A DNA stretch of 64,000 nucleotides from Hydrogenophaga sp. IBVHS1 (GCF_002127265.1 NZ_NFUU01000001.1:868001-932000), one strand, 5' to 3'; numbered from the stretch's first letter, positions 17,390-26,667 are shown. Translations and numbers: made by a program. Notes: generated by a model not told the origin, from the sequence alone.

Positions 17390-18362
17390 GCAGCACCACC
17401 TTGCCGCTGGTCTGGCGGCTGGTGATGCTCTTGAGCGCGGTCACGGCATCGGCCAGCGGGTAGCTGGCGGACACGAGGGGCTGGAACATGCCTTCCGCGC
17501 ACCATTGCAGCACCTGTTCAAGGTTGGCGCGGGCCTCGCTCCACCAGCCGTCGCGCCACACGTCGTAGCGCACGCCGATCACGTCGTAGCCCTTGACCAG
17601 CGGCATGTTGATCTTGAGGGTGGGAATGCGGCCTGATGTGAATCCGATCACCAGGTAGCGGCCTCCCCAGCCGATGGCACGCACAGCCTCGTCGAAGGCG
17701 TCGCCACCCACGGGGTCGTAGACCACATCCACGCCTTTGCCATTGGTGAGCTCCTTGACCTTCAAACGCCAGTCGGGCTGGGTGTAGTCCACCGCGTGGT
17801 CGGCGCCGTGCTGCAGCGTGAGTGCGCGTTTTTCGGGTGTGCTGGCGGCAGCGATCACGCGCGCCCCCATGGCCTTTGCCAGGTGCACGGTGGCAAGCCC
17901 CACCCCGCCTGCCGCGCCCAGCACCAGCACCCACTCGCCGGGCTGCAACTGGCCGCGCTGCTTGAGGGCATACAGCGTGGTGCCATACACCACCGGCACC
18001 GCCGCCGCCGATTCGAAAGTCATGTGGGGCGCGAGCTGGAACACGCGCTCCTGCGGCAGCACGATTTCCTGAGCGAAGCCGCCGCCGTCAGCGCCGGACA
18101 CACCCATGACACGGTCGCCCACCTGGATCTGGGTGACGTTGTCGGCGACCTCGATCACCACGCCGGCGGTCTCGCTGCCGGGGATCCAGGGCAGCGGCGG
18201 CTTGATCTGATGCTGGCCCTCTGCCTTCAGGGAGTCGGGAAAGTTCATGCCCGCTGCCTTGATGCGGACGCGCACCTCGCCGCTTGCGAGAGGGCGCGAC
18301 GGCAGGTCGAGGCAGATGAGTTGATCAACGGGGCCGAATTCGCGGCAAACGATGGCTTTCAT
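17379..18362 (-). CDS. NAD(P)H:quinone oxidoreductase-type medium-chain dehydrogenase
   Basis: The product is 327 aa of the MDR superfamily, quinone reductase/zeta-crystallin branch. It shows GxNFPD near residue 41, the GSETAGVV segment, and the NADPH motif VLGAAGGVGLATVHLAKAMGA. There are no zinc-ligand cysteines, as usual for this branch. It may reduce enones or quinones. ATG 18362 is preferred over 18368 because the AAGG ribosome site touches the first ATG. It is divergent from the EthD operon across an imperfect operator. Confidence 0.86.
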   Translation of the reverse strand: MKAIVCREFGPVDQLICLDLPSRPLASGEVRVRIKAAGMNFPDSLKAEGQHQIKPPLPWIPGSETAGVVIEVADNVTQIQVGDRVMGVSGADGGGFAQEIVLPQERVFQLAPHMTFESAAAVPVVYGTTLYALKQRGQLQPGEWVLVLGAAGGVGLATVHLAKAMGARVIAAASTPEKRALTLQHGADHAVDYTQPDWRLKVKELTNGKGVDVVYDPVGGDAFDEAVRAIGWGGRYLVIGFTSGRIPTLKINMPLVKGYDVIGVRYDVWRDGWWSEARANLEQVLQWCAEGMFQPLVSASYPLADAVTALKSITSRQTSGKVVLLND

Positions 18363-18376
18363 GGACATCCTTCAAA

Positions 18377-18387
18377 TGGTCCGTCCA
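18377..18387. promoter_or_regulatory. Operator candidate TGGT-CCG-TCCA (one mismatch)
   Basis: The site lies between the divergent quinone oxidoreductase (18362) and EthD-like gene (18440). The outer arms AATGG/CCATT are symmetric, and only the innermost T of the right arm departs from the consensus. Confidence 0.55.
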
Positions 18388-18439
18388 TTGTATATATTGA
18401 GCGATAATCGTCTCGGGACTACCCAAGGAGATCCGCACG

Positions 18440-19147
18440 ATGAGCATGAAAACCGTTTGCCTGGCTGCGCTGCGGCCGGTGCCCGAAGTCACCGAAGCCG
18501 TGGAGCGAGCGGCGCGTGAACACTTGCTGGGGCTGCCGAGCGTCGGGCAGATCGTTGTGAACCGGGTGGTGCGGCATGTACCCACCGACTACATCGCCAA
18601 CGATCGACCCTACGGGGGCGTGGTGGCCGAGGCCGATGACGTTGGCGCCATCCTCGACCTTCACTTCACCGACGCGGGTGCGGGCGCCGAGCTGTTGGAC
18701 AGCCCGGCATGGCGCAACTTTCTTCTTGCCATCGCGCCCGTGGCGCGTCCCCTGTTTTCGTTGGACAGTGAGGCAAACATCCCCGTGCCTCTGCGCGCCG
18801 GTGCGGTGCAGGGTGGATTCAGGCGCTGGTTGTTGCTCACCCGCAAGGCGACCACACCCGAAGCATTCCGGGAAGCCTGGTTTGTTCGCCACGCCAATCT
18901 GGTCAGGCACCTGCCACGGCTTGATGGCTATGTGCAGAACCTGGTGAGCGCGCGTTTTAACGCGCAAGGCAAGCCGGTGTCTTATTCAGAGCTGCCCATC
19001 GACGGCATCGCCGAGGTCTGCTACGCGGATGAGGCGGCCATGGTGGAGAGCTATGCGTCTGATGCCCGCTTGCCGCTGCGCGACGACGGCGCCGAGCTCA
19101 ATGCCCGCGTGAGCACCATCCTCGTCGACGGGAGGGCACTGAAATGA
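18440..19147 (+). CDS. EthD-domain protein
   Basis: The product is 235 aa. The C-terminal half carries a recognisable EthD pattern: FREAWFVRHANLVRHLPRLDGYVQNLV followed by DGIAEVCYADEAAM. The N-terminal half looks like a diverged copy of the same ferredoxin-like fold. EthD proteins were first found beside ether-degradation P450s and often have no known catalysis; some are dehydratases or lactone isomerases. The gene leads an operon with a beta-hydroxyacid dehydrogenase (ATGA overlap), a KstD-like enzyme and a cupin dioxygenase. Confidence 0.72.
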   Translation: MSMKTVCLAALRPVPEVTEAVERAAREHLLGLPSVGQIVVNRVVRHVPTDYIANDRPYGGVVAEADDVGAILDLHFTDAGAGAELLDSPAWRNFLLAIAPVARPLFSLDSEANIPVPLRAGAVQGGFRRWLLLTRKATTPEAFREAWFVRHANLVRHLPRLDGYVQNLVSARFNAQGKPVSYSELPIDGIAEVCYADEAAMVESYASDARLPLRDDGAELNARVSTILVDGRALK

Positions 19148-20043
19148 GCCGGGACCGCATTGGATTCATCGGACTGGGCGACATTGGTGCGCCCATGGCC
19201 ATGCGCGTGCTGGACGCGGGCCATGCGCTCACCGTCTACAACCGCACGTCCGAAAAAACGCAGCCCTTCGCCGAGAAGGGCGCGAGGGTGGCTGCCAGCC
19301 TCGGCGAGCTGGCCCAGGCCTGCGACGTGATCCTGTTTTGCCTCAGCAACGGCGAAGCGGTGGAACAAGTGGTGTTCGGCCCCGGTGGCCTCGCCGAGGC
19401 GGGCCGGGCCGGGCAGGTGCTGGTGGACCTCTCCACGATCCATCCGGTTCACACGCAGCAGATGGCCGAGCGATTGCTGGCGCAACGTGGCATGGCCTGG
19501 GTGGATGCACCGGTCTCGGGCGGACCCGCCGGCGCCCGCCTGGGCACGCTGGCGGTGATGGTGGGCGGCGATGCGGCGGTGGTGGAGCGTGTGCGCCCCG
19601 TGCTCGGCGCGTTTGGTGGACGCGTCACCCACATGGGCCCAGTGGGATGCGGCATGGCCACCAAGGCCTGCAACCAGATGCTCAACTACGGCACAGGTGC
19701 GGTGGTGGCCGAGACGCTGAACTTCGCGGCCCGTTTCGGCATTGACCCGGCGCTGATTCCCGAGGCTGTCGCGGGCGGTTTCGCGGATTCCAATGTGCTG
19801 CGCAACTATGGTCAGCAGATGGTGGAGGGCACCTACAAGGGCAACACTTTGACCGCCATGAAGGACATCGACATCATCATGGACATGGGCCGCATCACCG
19901 GCAGCGCGATGCCCGTGACCGGCCTCGTGGCCTCGTTCTTCCGCATGCAGATCGCGCAGGGCTACACCTCTGGTGGGTTGCCGACCACCATGCGCATGTA
20001 CGCACAGGGTCCGCTGAAGGTCGGCGGCGTGAAGAAAACTTGA
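19144..20043 (+). CDS. Beta-hydroxyacid dehydrogenase (3-hydroxyisobutyrate dehydrogenase-like)
   Basis: The product is 299 aa. It has the NAD motif GFIGLGDIGAPMA, the substrate-binding segment DAPVSGGPAGA and the catalytic Lys in GMATKACNQML. It would oxidise a 2-substituted 3-hydroxyacid to an aldehyde or reduce the reverse. The start overlaps the EthD stop, so the two are translationally coupled. A paralogue lies at 60822-61760. Confidence 0.87.
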   Translation: MSRDRIGFIGLGDIGAPMAMRVLDAGHALTVYNRTSEKTQPFAEKGARVAASLGELAQACDVILFCLSNGEAVEQVVFGPGGLAEAGRAGQVLVDLSTIHPVHTQQMAERLLAQRGMAWVDAPVSGGPAGARLGTLAVMVGGDAAVVERVRPVLGAFGGRVTHMGPVGCGMATKACNQMLNYGTGAVVAETLNFAARFGIDPALIPEAVAGGFADSNVLRNYGQQMVEGTYKGNTLTAMKDIDIIMDMGRITGSAMPVTGLVASFFRMQIAQGYTSGGLPTTMRMYAQGPLKVGGVKKT

Positions 20044-20060
20044 TTCAAGGACATCTCTAC

Positions 20061-21815
20061 ATGAATGCGAGCGAGCAGGGTTTTGACCAGATGGTCGACG
20101 TGGTGGTGATCGGCACCGGCGCGGGTGGCATGGCAGCAGCCGTGACCGCGCGCAAGCTGGGCCTGGATGTGCTGCTGCTGGAAAAGGAAGCGCTGTACGG
20201 CGGCACCACCGCGCGCTCGGGTGGGGTGCTTTGGGTGCCCAACAACCCCATTTCGACCGCCCGGCCCGAGCCCGATTCGATGGACGATGCGCGCACCTAC
20301 ATGCGCTACGAATGCGGCGAGTTCTACGACGAAGAACGCGTGGAGGCCTTTCTGACGCACGGCCCGCGCATGGTGGATTTCTTCGTCAAACAGACCGAGG
20401 TTCAGCTGATTCCGTTGCCCGAGTACCCCGACTACCACGCGGAGAGCCCGGGAGGCCGCACGGCAGGCCGATCGATCATGGCCGCGCCCATGGACGGCCG
20501 TGTGCTGGGCGATCGCATCAAGCAACTGCGCCCGCCGCTCAAGGAAATCACCTTCGTCGGCATGATGTTCAACTCCAGCGCCGAGGTGGGCCATTTCTTC
20601 AACGTCACGCGCTCGCTGACCTCCGCCATGTACGTGGCCCGGCGCCTGGTGACGCACGCGTTCGAGATGCTGTTCCACGGCCGCGCCATGCGCCTGACCA
20701 ATGGCAACGCGCTCGCCGCACGGCTGGCCAAGTCGGCCTTCGACCTAGGCATTCCGATGTGGCTGGAATCGCCCGCGAAATCGCTCATCCGCGAGGGCGG
20801 TCGGGTGGCTGGCGTGGTGGTCGGCCGAAAAGACGGCAACACCGTGCGCGTGGGCGCGCGCCGTGGCGTAGTGCTCGCGGCGGGTGGATTTCCGCAGGAC
20901 ATGGAGCGCCGCAAACAACTCTTTCCGCATGCGCCCTCCGGACACGAACACCTCTCGCCCGCGCCTCCCGGCAACACCGGCGACGGCCTGCGCATGGCCG
21001 AGGCGGTGGGAGCGCAGGTGGCAACGAACCTGCCCAACGCGGCGGCCTGGATTCCAGTCTCGCGCGTGCAGCGGTCCAACGGCGAGACGGGTGTGTTTCC
21101 GCACCTGATCGACCGTTACAAGCCCGGCATCATCGCCGTCAACCGGCGCGGCCAGCGTTTTGCCAACGAGTCGGACTCGTACCACGACGTGGGCATGGCC
21201 ATGCAGAAGTCCTGCGCCGAGCAGGCCGAGGTCTGCGCCTGGTTGATCGCCGACCACCGCACCATCCGCCGCTATGGCCTGGGCTTTGCAAAGCCCTTCC
21301 CGTTGCCGCTGGGTGGACACATGCGCTCGGGCTATCTGCTGCGCGGTGCCACGCTGAAAGAGCTGGCGGCCAAGGCCGGCATCGATGGCGCGCAACTTGA
21401 AAAAACCATCGCCGAATACAACCAGGGCGCGGTGGACGGCAAAGACCTCCAGTTTCGCCGTGGCTGGCGCGTCTACAACCGCTTCCTCGGCGACAAGACC
21501 CACCAGCCCAACCCCTGCGTGGCGCCGGTGGCGCACGGCCCTTACTACGCGGTGCGCGTGGTGATGGGGGACCTGGGCACCTTCGCTGGCGTCAAGACCG
21601 ATGCCAAGGCGCGTGTGCTCGGCGTCGACGGTCAGCCTATCGAGGGGCTGTTTGCTGCCGGCAACGACAACGCCAGCGTGATGGGCGGTGGCTATCCGGG
21701 CGGCGGCATCACGCTCGGGCCCGCTATGACCTTCGGGATGCTGGCCTCCGAGTACATGGCGGCGGAGGCGAGCATGCTGGCAGTAGCGGATGTGCGGCAG
21801 CCCGTGGAGGTCTGA
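20061..21815 (+). CDS. FAD-dependent 3-ketosteroid-delta1-dehydrogenase-like oxidoreductase (second copy)
   Basis: The product is 584 aa. The FAD motif GTGAGG is at about 18-23, followed by LLEKEALYGGTTARSGGVLWVPNN. The C-terminal segment is YPGGGITLGPA with Tyr ~545 in the position of the KstD Tyr that enolises the ketone. It is a diverged paralogue of the enzyme at 1964-3673. Reaction type: dehydrogenation alpha-beta to a ring ketone. The neighbours are a beta-hydroxyacid dehydrogenase and a gentisate dioxygenase-like cupin, so the substrate may differ from that of the first copy. Confidence 0.84.
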   Translation: MNASEQGFDQMVDVVVIGTGAGGMAAAVTARKLGLDVLLLEKEALYGGTTARSGGVLWVPNNPISTARPEPDSMDDARTYMRYECGEFYDEERVEAFLTHGPRMVDFFVKQTEVQLIPLPEYPDYHAESPGGRTAGRSIMAAPMDGRVLGDRIKQLRPPLKEITFVGMMFNSSAEVGHFFNVTRSLTSAMYVARRLVTHAFEMLFHGRAMRLTNGNALAARLAKSAFDLGIPMWLESPAKSLIREGGRVAGVVVGRKDGNTVRVGARRGVVLAAGGFPQDMERRKQLFPHAPSGHEHLSPAPPGNTGDGLRMAEAVGAQVATNLPNAAAWIPVSRVQRSNGETGVFPHLIDRYKPGIIAVNRRGQRFANESDSYHDVGMAMQKSCAEQAEVCAWLIADHRTIRRYGLGFAKPFPLPLGGHMRSGYLLRGATLKELAAKAGIDGAQLEKTIAEYNQGAVDGKDLQFRRGWRVYNRFLGDKTHQPNPCVAPVAHGPYYAVRVVMGDLGTFAGVKTDAKARVLGVDGQPIEGLFAAGNDNASVMGGGYPGGGITLGPAMTFGMLASEYMAAEASMLAVADVRQPVEV

Positions 21816-21837
21816 AACCCATCAAAGGAGATTTGCC

Positions 21838-22932
21838 ATGACCAAGCCCCCCGGCCAGGTGCCCGATCTGCGCGACGACTCGGGCGTGGTGCCCACGGTG
21901 AATCTTGCGGCCGAGGCCGGCCGCAGCGATTTCTACGCCCGGGCCGCCGAGCACCAGCTCGCACCGCTGTGGCGCGTGCTGCACGGCCTGGTGACCGAGA
22001 AGCCCGTGCCGCGCTGCGTGCCTGCGATCTGGCACTACCGCGATGTGCGGCCTTTCCTCATGGAGGCCTGCGGCCAGATATCGACCGAAGAAGCCGAGCG
22101 CCGCGTGCTGGTGTTCGAGAACCCGGGCTTGCCGGGACAGTCGCGCATCACGCAAAGTCTGTTCGGTGGTTTCCAGATCGTGTTACCCGGCGAGATTGCG
22201 CCGGCACACCGCCATGTGGCCTCGGCACTGCGCTTCATTGTCGAGGGCCGCAACGCCTACACGGCGGTGGCGGGCGAGAAGACCATGATGGAGCCGGGCG
22301 ACTTTGTGATCACGCCTTCGATGGCCTGGCACGACCATGGCAACGAGGGCGACGGCCCCATGGTGTGGCTTGACGGGCTGGACATGCACATCGTCAACCT
22401 GCTCGGCGCGAGCTTTCGAGAGGGCTATCCCGGCAAGGTGCAGCCGCTCGACCGGCCCGAGGGCGCGGCCATGGCCGAGGCCGGCACCAACATGCTGCCG
22501 GTGGACCACGACTTCGGCAAGACGCTGACCTCACCGATCTTCAATTACCCCTACGCCCGCACCCGCGAGGCACTCGACCGGCTGGCGCGCTTTCGCGAGA
22601 TCAATGCCTGGCACGGACACAAGATGCGCTACGTCAACCCCGTCAACGGCGACTGGGCCATGCCCACCATGGCCACCAGCATGCAATTGCTGCCCAAAGG
22701 CTTCGCGACCCGGCCCTACCGCAGCACCGACAGCACCGTATTCACGGTGGTTGAAGGCCGAGGCAGCACCACGGTGGATGGCAAGACCATGGAATGGGAA
22801 CCGCACGACGTGTTCATCGTGCCGAGCTGGCAGCAAGTGACCCACACCGCCAGCGAAGACGCGGTGCTGTTCACCTACTCCGACAGAGCGGTGCAGGAAA
22901 AGCTCGGCCTTCTAAGAGAAGAGCAACTCTAG
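21838..22932 (+). CDS. Gentisate 1,2-dioxygenase-like cupin
   Basis: The product is 364 aa with two cupin domains. The N-terminal cupin shows the iron-ligand set HRHVASALRFIVEG ... WHDHGNEG typical of gentisate, salicylate and 1-hydroxy-2-naphthoate dioxygenases. The C-terminal cupin is less conserved. It would cleave an ortho- or para-hydroxybenzoate ring with Fe(II) and oxygen. It has a GGAGATTTGCC ribosome region. It ends the EthD-KstD operon. The family is clear; the exact substrate is not. Confidence 0.83.
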   Translation: MTKPPGQVPDLRDDSGVVPTVNLAAEAGRSDFYARAAEHQLAPLWRVLHGLVTEKPVPRCVPAIWHYRDVRPFLMEACGQISTEEAERRVLVFENPGLPGQSRITQSLFGGFQIVLPGEIAPAHRHVASALRFIVEGRNAYTAVAGEKTMMEPGDFVITPSMAWHDHGNEGDGPMVWLDGLDMHIVNLLGASFREGYPGKVQPLDRPEGAAMAEAGTNMLPVDHDFGKTLTSPIFNYPYARTREALDRLARFREINAWHGHKMRYVNPVNGDWAMPTMATSMQLLPKGFATRPYRSTDSTVFTVVEGRGSTTVDGKTMEWEPHDVFIVPSWQQVTHTASEDAVLFTYSDRAVQEKLGLLREEQL

Positions 22933-22953
22933 GCGAGAAGCAGAGCAGGACCA

Positions 22954-23041
22954 GAAACACCGCGGAACCGGCTTTGCCGGGCCGCAGGTGTTGCCCCCTT
23001 GAGGGGGTGACGCGCCGCAAGGCGCGGCGCGGGGGTGGGTC
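22954..23041. repeat. Intergenic structured repeat, copy 1
   Basis: A block of about 85 bases is shared with 42261-42341. It contains an outer stem AACACCGCGG/CCGC-A-GGTGTT, an inner hairpin CCGGC-TTT-GCCGG, then CCCCC-TTGA-GGGGG and a GC-rich tail. It fills the space between the convergent cupin and TctC genes and could end transcription in either direction. Confidence 0.8.
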
Positions 23042-24005
23042 AATCCATGCTGATGTTGTTCTCTTTCACGACCTTGCCCCACAGGGCATGGTCCTTCTTC
23101 AGGATGTCGCCCAGCGGCTGCGTCCCGCTCTGAGGCACCACGTTCACGCTCCGGATCTTCTCCTGCACGTCCGGCATGGCCACCACTTGCGCTACCGCAT
23201 CGGCCACGCGCGTGATGATGGATGGCGGTGTGCCGGTGCGTGCCACCAGACCGAACCAGGTCTCGGTGTCGTAGCCGGGCACCACCTCGCTGATGCTGGG
23301 TACATCCGGCAGCAGCGGGCTGCGTTTCGCGGTGGACACGCCGAGCACGCGCATCTTGCCCTCGGCCACGAAGCCGCGCGTGGCAGAAGACGGCGTGGAC
23401 AGCATGTATTTGGTCTGGCCAGCCAGCAGCGCCTGCGCCGCCGGGCCTGCACCGGGGTAGGGCACCATCACCATGCTCTTGATGCCGGCCGCGCTGTGGA
23501 ACGCTTCCATGGCCAGCTGGCCCACGCCGCCCAACGCGGCGGCACCCCACTCGAGCTTGCCCGGGTTGGCGCGCGCGTAGTCGACGAAATCCTTGAGCGT
23601 GCCCGGTGTTGATGGGTGCGTCATGAGCACCATGGGCGAAGTGCCGATCAGTGAGACCGGCACGAAGTCCTTCATGGCGTCGTACAGGGGTTTTCGCTGC
23701 ACCAGCGGCACGGTCACCAGACCACTGCCATGCAGCAGGAAGGTGTAGCCATCGGCTGGCTGCGTGGCCACGTACTGCGAGGCGATGGCGCCACCCGCGC
23801 CGGCCTTGTATTCCATGATCACAGGCTGGCCCAGCAGCTTGGACAAAGGCTCTTGCAGATGGCGGCCAAGCACGTCGTTGGTGCCGCCGGCGGCCGCCGG
23901 TACGATGAACCGGATGGGTTTGCTGGGCCAGGCGTCCTGCGCCAGCGCGGTGGTGCCCAGCAGGGCGAGCGTGAGGGAAGCGAGGAGGGTGCGGCGAGGC
24001 AGCAT
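23040..24005 (-). CDS. TctC/Bug family substrate-binding protein
   Basis: The product is 321 aa. A signal peptide (MLPRRTLLASLTLALLGTTALA) precedes AWPSKPIRFIVPAAAGG. The family motif ARANPGKLEWGAAALGG is present. It is a periplasmic receptor for an organic acid, without nearby TctAB. It is divergent from the SDR pair at 24170; the intergenic region has only degenerate copies of the operator. Confidence 0.9.
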   Translation of the reverse strand: MLPRRTLLASLTLALLGTTALAQDAWPSKPIRFIVPAAAGGTNDVLGRHLQEPLSKLLGQPVIMEYKAGAGGAIASQYVATQPADGYTFLLHGSGLVTVPLVQRKPLYDAMKDFVPVSLIGTSPMVLMTHPSTPGTLKDFVDYARANPGKLEWGAAALGGVGQLAMEAFHSAAGIKSMVMVPYPGAGPAAQALLAGQTKYMLSTPSSATRGFVAEGKMRVLGVSTAKRSPLLPDVPSISEVVPGYDTETWFGLVARTGTPPSIITRVADAVAQVVAMPDVQEKIRSVNVVPQSGTQPLGDILKKDHALWGKVVKENNISMD

Positions 24006-24035
24006 GGGGTTGTCTCCGGTAAGTTGAACATGCGC

Positions 24036-24066
24036 ATTGGTCCAAATGGCTATAGGACAGACCAAT
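24036..24066. promoter_or_regulatory. Degenerate operator region (ATTGGT ... ACCAAT)
   Basis: ATTGGT (24036-24041) and ACCAAT (24061-24066) are inverted but 19 bases apart. Each has a weak partner: TTGGTCCAA on the left and AGGA-CAG-ACCA on the right. It lies in the divergent TctC/SDR promoter region, so it may be two half-occupied sites. Confidence 0.4.
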
Positions 24067-24169
24067 AGAATCTGGGATGCATAATAGCCCGAGTGGGCAG
24101 GGCGCGAGTGAGTAATACCCCTCACCGGCCCGGCATGCAACGCATCGAAAAGCCTTTCAGGAGACCCCC

Positions 24170-24991
24170 TTGGCTGCACAAAAACCTGTTTCGAACTTGC
24201 CAGAGCGCGTGGCCGTGGTCACTGGCGCCGGTGACGGCATCGGCTGGGCCACCGCGAAGCGCCTGGCGCAGGAATTCGCGCACGTGGTGATCGCCGATGT
24301 GCGCCCCGAGGCCGCCGAGCAGCGCGCCGCCGAACTCGGCGCCGGCCACCTGGGGCTGGGTTGCGACGTGACCTCCGAAGCCGCCGTGGTGGCGCTGATT
24401 CAGCAGGTGCAAGAGCGGTTTGGCCGCATCGATGTGCTGGTGAACAACGCCGGCATCGGCGAGCAGCCGGTGATGACGCTGGAGCAGACGGTCGATGCCT
24501 TCGACCGCATTCTGGCGGTGCATTTGCGTGGCACCTTTCTGGCCAGCCGTGAGGCGGGGCGCATCTTCGTGCAGCAGCAGTCGGGCGCCATCGTCAACAT
24601 CAGCTCCATCGCCGGCCTGCAGGGGCACCCGGGTCGCAATGCCTATGGCGCTGCCAAAGCCGGCATTGCCACCATGACTTCGGCCATGGCCAGCGAATGG
24701 GCGCGTGACGGCATCCGCGTGAACGCCGTGGCGCCGGGCTATGTGCTGACCGACCTGGTGAAGAATCTGGCGGCCAAGGGCGCGCTCGACCTGGAAGACC
24801 TGGAACGCTGCACGCCCATGGGCCGCACCGCGCGCCCCGAAGAAGTCGCCGAGGCCATCGCGTTTCTTGCCTCCGATCGTGCGAGTTTCATCACCGGTGT
24901 CACCTTGCCGGTGGATGGTGGCTGGGCTTCTTTCGGCGCGCCGCCGGCCAAGCTGGGCACGGTGGCCGAAAAGTACGTCGCTCCGAAGTGA
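24170..24991 (+). CDS. Short-chain dehydrogenase/reductase
   Basis: The product is 273 aa. The motifs are TGAGDGIGWA, NNAGIGEQ, catalytic Ser in NISSIAG and YGAAK. The C-terminal DGGWASFGAP fits NAD-dependent alcohol dehydrogenases of this family. The start appears to be TTG at 24170, with CAGGAG seven bases upstream. A second SDR begins eight bases after the stop, so the two form a pair and may catalyse consecutive steps. Confidence 0.84.
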   Translation: MAAQKPVSNLPERVAVVTGAGDGIGWATAKRLAQEFAHVVIADVRPEAAEQRAAELGAGHLGLGCDVTSEAAVVALIQQVQERFGRIDVLVNNAGIGEQPVMTLEQTVDAFDRILAVHLRGTFLASREAGRIFVQQQSGAIVNISSIAGLQGHPGRNAYGAAKAGIATMTSAMASEWARDGIRVNAVAPGYVLTDLVKNLAAKGALDLEDLERCTPMGRTARPEEVAEAIAFLASDRASFITGVTLPVDGGWASFGAPPAKLGTVAEKYVAPK

Positions 24992-24998
24992 GACGGTG

Positions 24999-25736
24999 AT
25001 GGGGACATTTGAAGGCCGCTGCATGCTCGTTACCGGTGGCGCCGGTGATATCGGCCGTGCCACGGCGCGTGCATTTCTGCAGCACGGCGCCCATGTGCAC
25101 CTGGTGGACATTGACCGCGATCGGCTCGAGAAAGCGAAAAACGAACTGCAGTCCCTGGGCAGGGTGTCGGCGCACGCATCGGCGCTGGCGTCGCCGGCCG
25201 AATGTCGGGAAGCCTTTGCCGCCTGCGGCCAGGCGGTGCACGCGCTGGTGCACATGGCCGGCGTGTTCGAGCCCGATCCACTGGATGCAGACGACCGCAG
25301 CGTGTGGGAGCGCGCCATCGCCAGCAACCTCACCAACGCCTACGACATGGCCATTGCGTTTCGCGCCCAGCATGGAGAAGGCGCGGGCGCTGGCCGTATC
25401 GTGCTGTGCAGCTCGCGGGCCTTTCAGCGTGGTGCGGCTGGCCGCGCGGCGTACACCGCCGCCAAGGGCGGTATCGTCGGGCTCACGCGCACCTTCTCGC
25501 GCGAATTCGCGCCGCACATCCTGGTCAACGCCGTGGCGCCCGGGCTCATCGAAACGCGCATGACCACCGACGTGATTGCTCGCTTTGGCGACCAGCGCAT
25601 GGCCGAGATTCCCCTGGGTCGCTACGGAACGCCAGAGGACGTTGCTGGTGTGGTGAAGTTCCTTTGCGGGCCCGACTCGGCCTACATGACGGGGCAACTG
25701 ATCACGGTCGACGGCGGGGTGTTGAACTCGTCGTGA
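24999..25736 (+). CDS. Short-chain dehydrogenase/reductase
   Basis: The product is 245 aa. It has TGGAGDIGRA for the cofactor, HMAGVF in place of NNAG, Ser in LCSSRAF, and YTAAK as YxxxK. The ending TGQLITVDGG is typical. It follows the previous SDR by seven bases. The altered NNAG motif suggests specialisation but not loss of activity. Confidence 0.83.
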   Translation: MGTFEGRCMLVTGGAGDIGRATARAFLQHGAHVHLVDIDRDRLEKAKNELQSLGRVSAHASALASPAECREAFAACGQAVHALVHMAGVFEPDPLDADDRSVWERAIASNLTNAYDMAIAFRAQHGEGAGAGRIVLCSSRAFQRGAAGRAAYTAAKGGIVGLTRTFSREFAPHILVNAVAPGLIETRMTTDVIARFGDQRMAEIPLGRYGTPEDVAGVVKFLCGPDSAYMTGQLITVDGGVLNSS

Positions 25737-25757
25737 GGACCCGGCTGGGGGCAGGGC

Positions 25758-26501
25758 TCACTTGACCTTGGTGGCCTTGTGGACGACCTTCAGGTACTCG
25801 TTCAGGTGTTCGATCGCCTCGCTTGAGTTCCGCGCGCGCAGGCAGGCGAGGATCTTGCGGCGCAAGGGCACCAGCTGCGGCCGATGCCCGGCGGGTGTTT
25901 TTTCCAGCACCACATAGCGAAGTATCTGCAACAGCGAGTCGATGAGGATCACCATCACTTCGTTGTGCGTTGCCTTTGCAATCAGGTGAAAAAACAGCAC
26001 GGCTTCATCCGTGCGCGCGGCCCAGTCCTTCTCTCTGGCCAGCGCTTCCATGCGGTCCAGGTTGGCTTCGATGGCGGCAAAGTCTGTCGCCGTGCCGTGT
26101 TCGCATGCGCTCTGCAGGATGACGCTGTGAATCATCCGCCGGGCGTCGATCAGATTGGGTATTGAAATCCTGCCCAGGGCGATGAGATCCTGAAGCGGTC
26201 GCGCCAGCATGTCCGCATTGCCATTGCGGATGTAGGCGCCTCCCTTGGTGCCGAGTTTCAGTTCAAGAATGCCGGCCATTTCCAGGGTGCGCAACGCCTC
26301 CCGGATGACGGGCCGGCTCACGCCGAAGCCGGTGGCGAGGTCTTGCTCTGAAGGCAGGCGATCCCCGGCCTTCAGTTCCCCAGAGTGAAGCATCGCCCTG
26401 ATCTGGTCGCCCACTTCCTCGAAACCACGCCGGGTCTTGACGCTGGTGAACTGGGCACTGGTGCGCGGCTGTGTCGGCGCACTCGTCGCGTCCTTTTTCA
26501 T
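25758..26501 (-). CDS. GntR-family transcriptional regulator, FadR (FCD) subfamily, first
   Basis: The product is 247 aa. The N-terminal winged helix-turn-helix reads AGDRLPSEQDLATGFGVSRPVIREALRTLEMAG across adjacent motifs, with recognition-helix arginines. The C-terminal FCD ligand domain has the helical pattern with a His in FFHLIAKATHNEV that usually binds metal. FadR-subfamily proteins bind TGGT-N3-ACCA-like palindromes and release DNA on binding an acid or acyl-CoA. It is divergent from the ALDH-GMC operon, with two operator-like sites between, implying autoregulation. The second regulator at 52880-53722 shares the ELKLG-GGA wing. Confidence 0.9.
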   Translation of the reverse strand: MKKDATSAPTQPRTSAQFTSVKTRRGFEEVGDQIRAMLHSGELKAGDRLPSEQDLATGFGVSRPVIREALRTLEMAGILELKLGTKGGAYIRNGNADMLARPLQDLIALGRISIPNLIDARRMIHSVILQSACEHGTATDFAAIEANLDRMEALAREKDWAARTDEAVLFFHLIAKATHNEVMVILIDSLLQILRYVVLEKTPAGHRPQLVPLRRKILACLRARNSSEAIEHLNEYLKVVHKATKVK

Positions 26502-26595
26502 CTGATGAACTCCAAAGCCCGAATTACACAACAGCAGCGCCGCTCACGCCGTCCCGACTCGAAATTTTCCAGCCTGTCGAAAACAGAGTTTGGAC

Positions 26596-26642
26596 TACAA
26601 TGCAAATGGACAAACCATTTATATAGTTCACTGGTTTGTCAA
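26596..26642. promoter_or_regulatory. Promoter and two operator candidates before ALDH gene
   Basis: TACAAT (26596-26601) could be a -10. TGGA-CAA-ACCA lies at 26607-26617, inside arms AAATGG/CCATTT. A second copy lies inverted at 26632-26642, as TGGT-TTG-TCAA (reverse TTGACAAACCA). The pair lies between the FadR-type regulator and ALDH. Confidence 0.6.
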
Positions 26643-26667
26643 TATACATCATCACTGGAGCAAGTTC

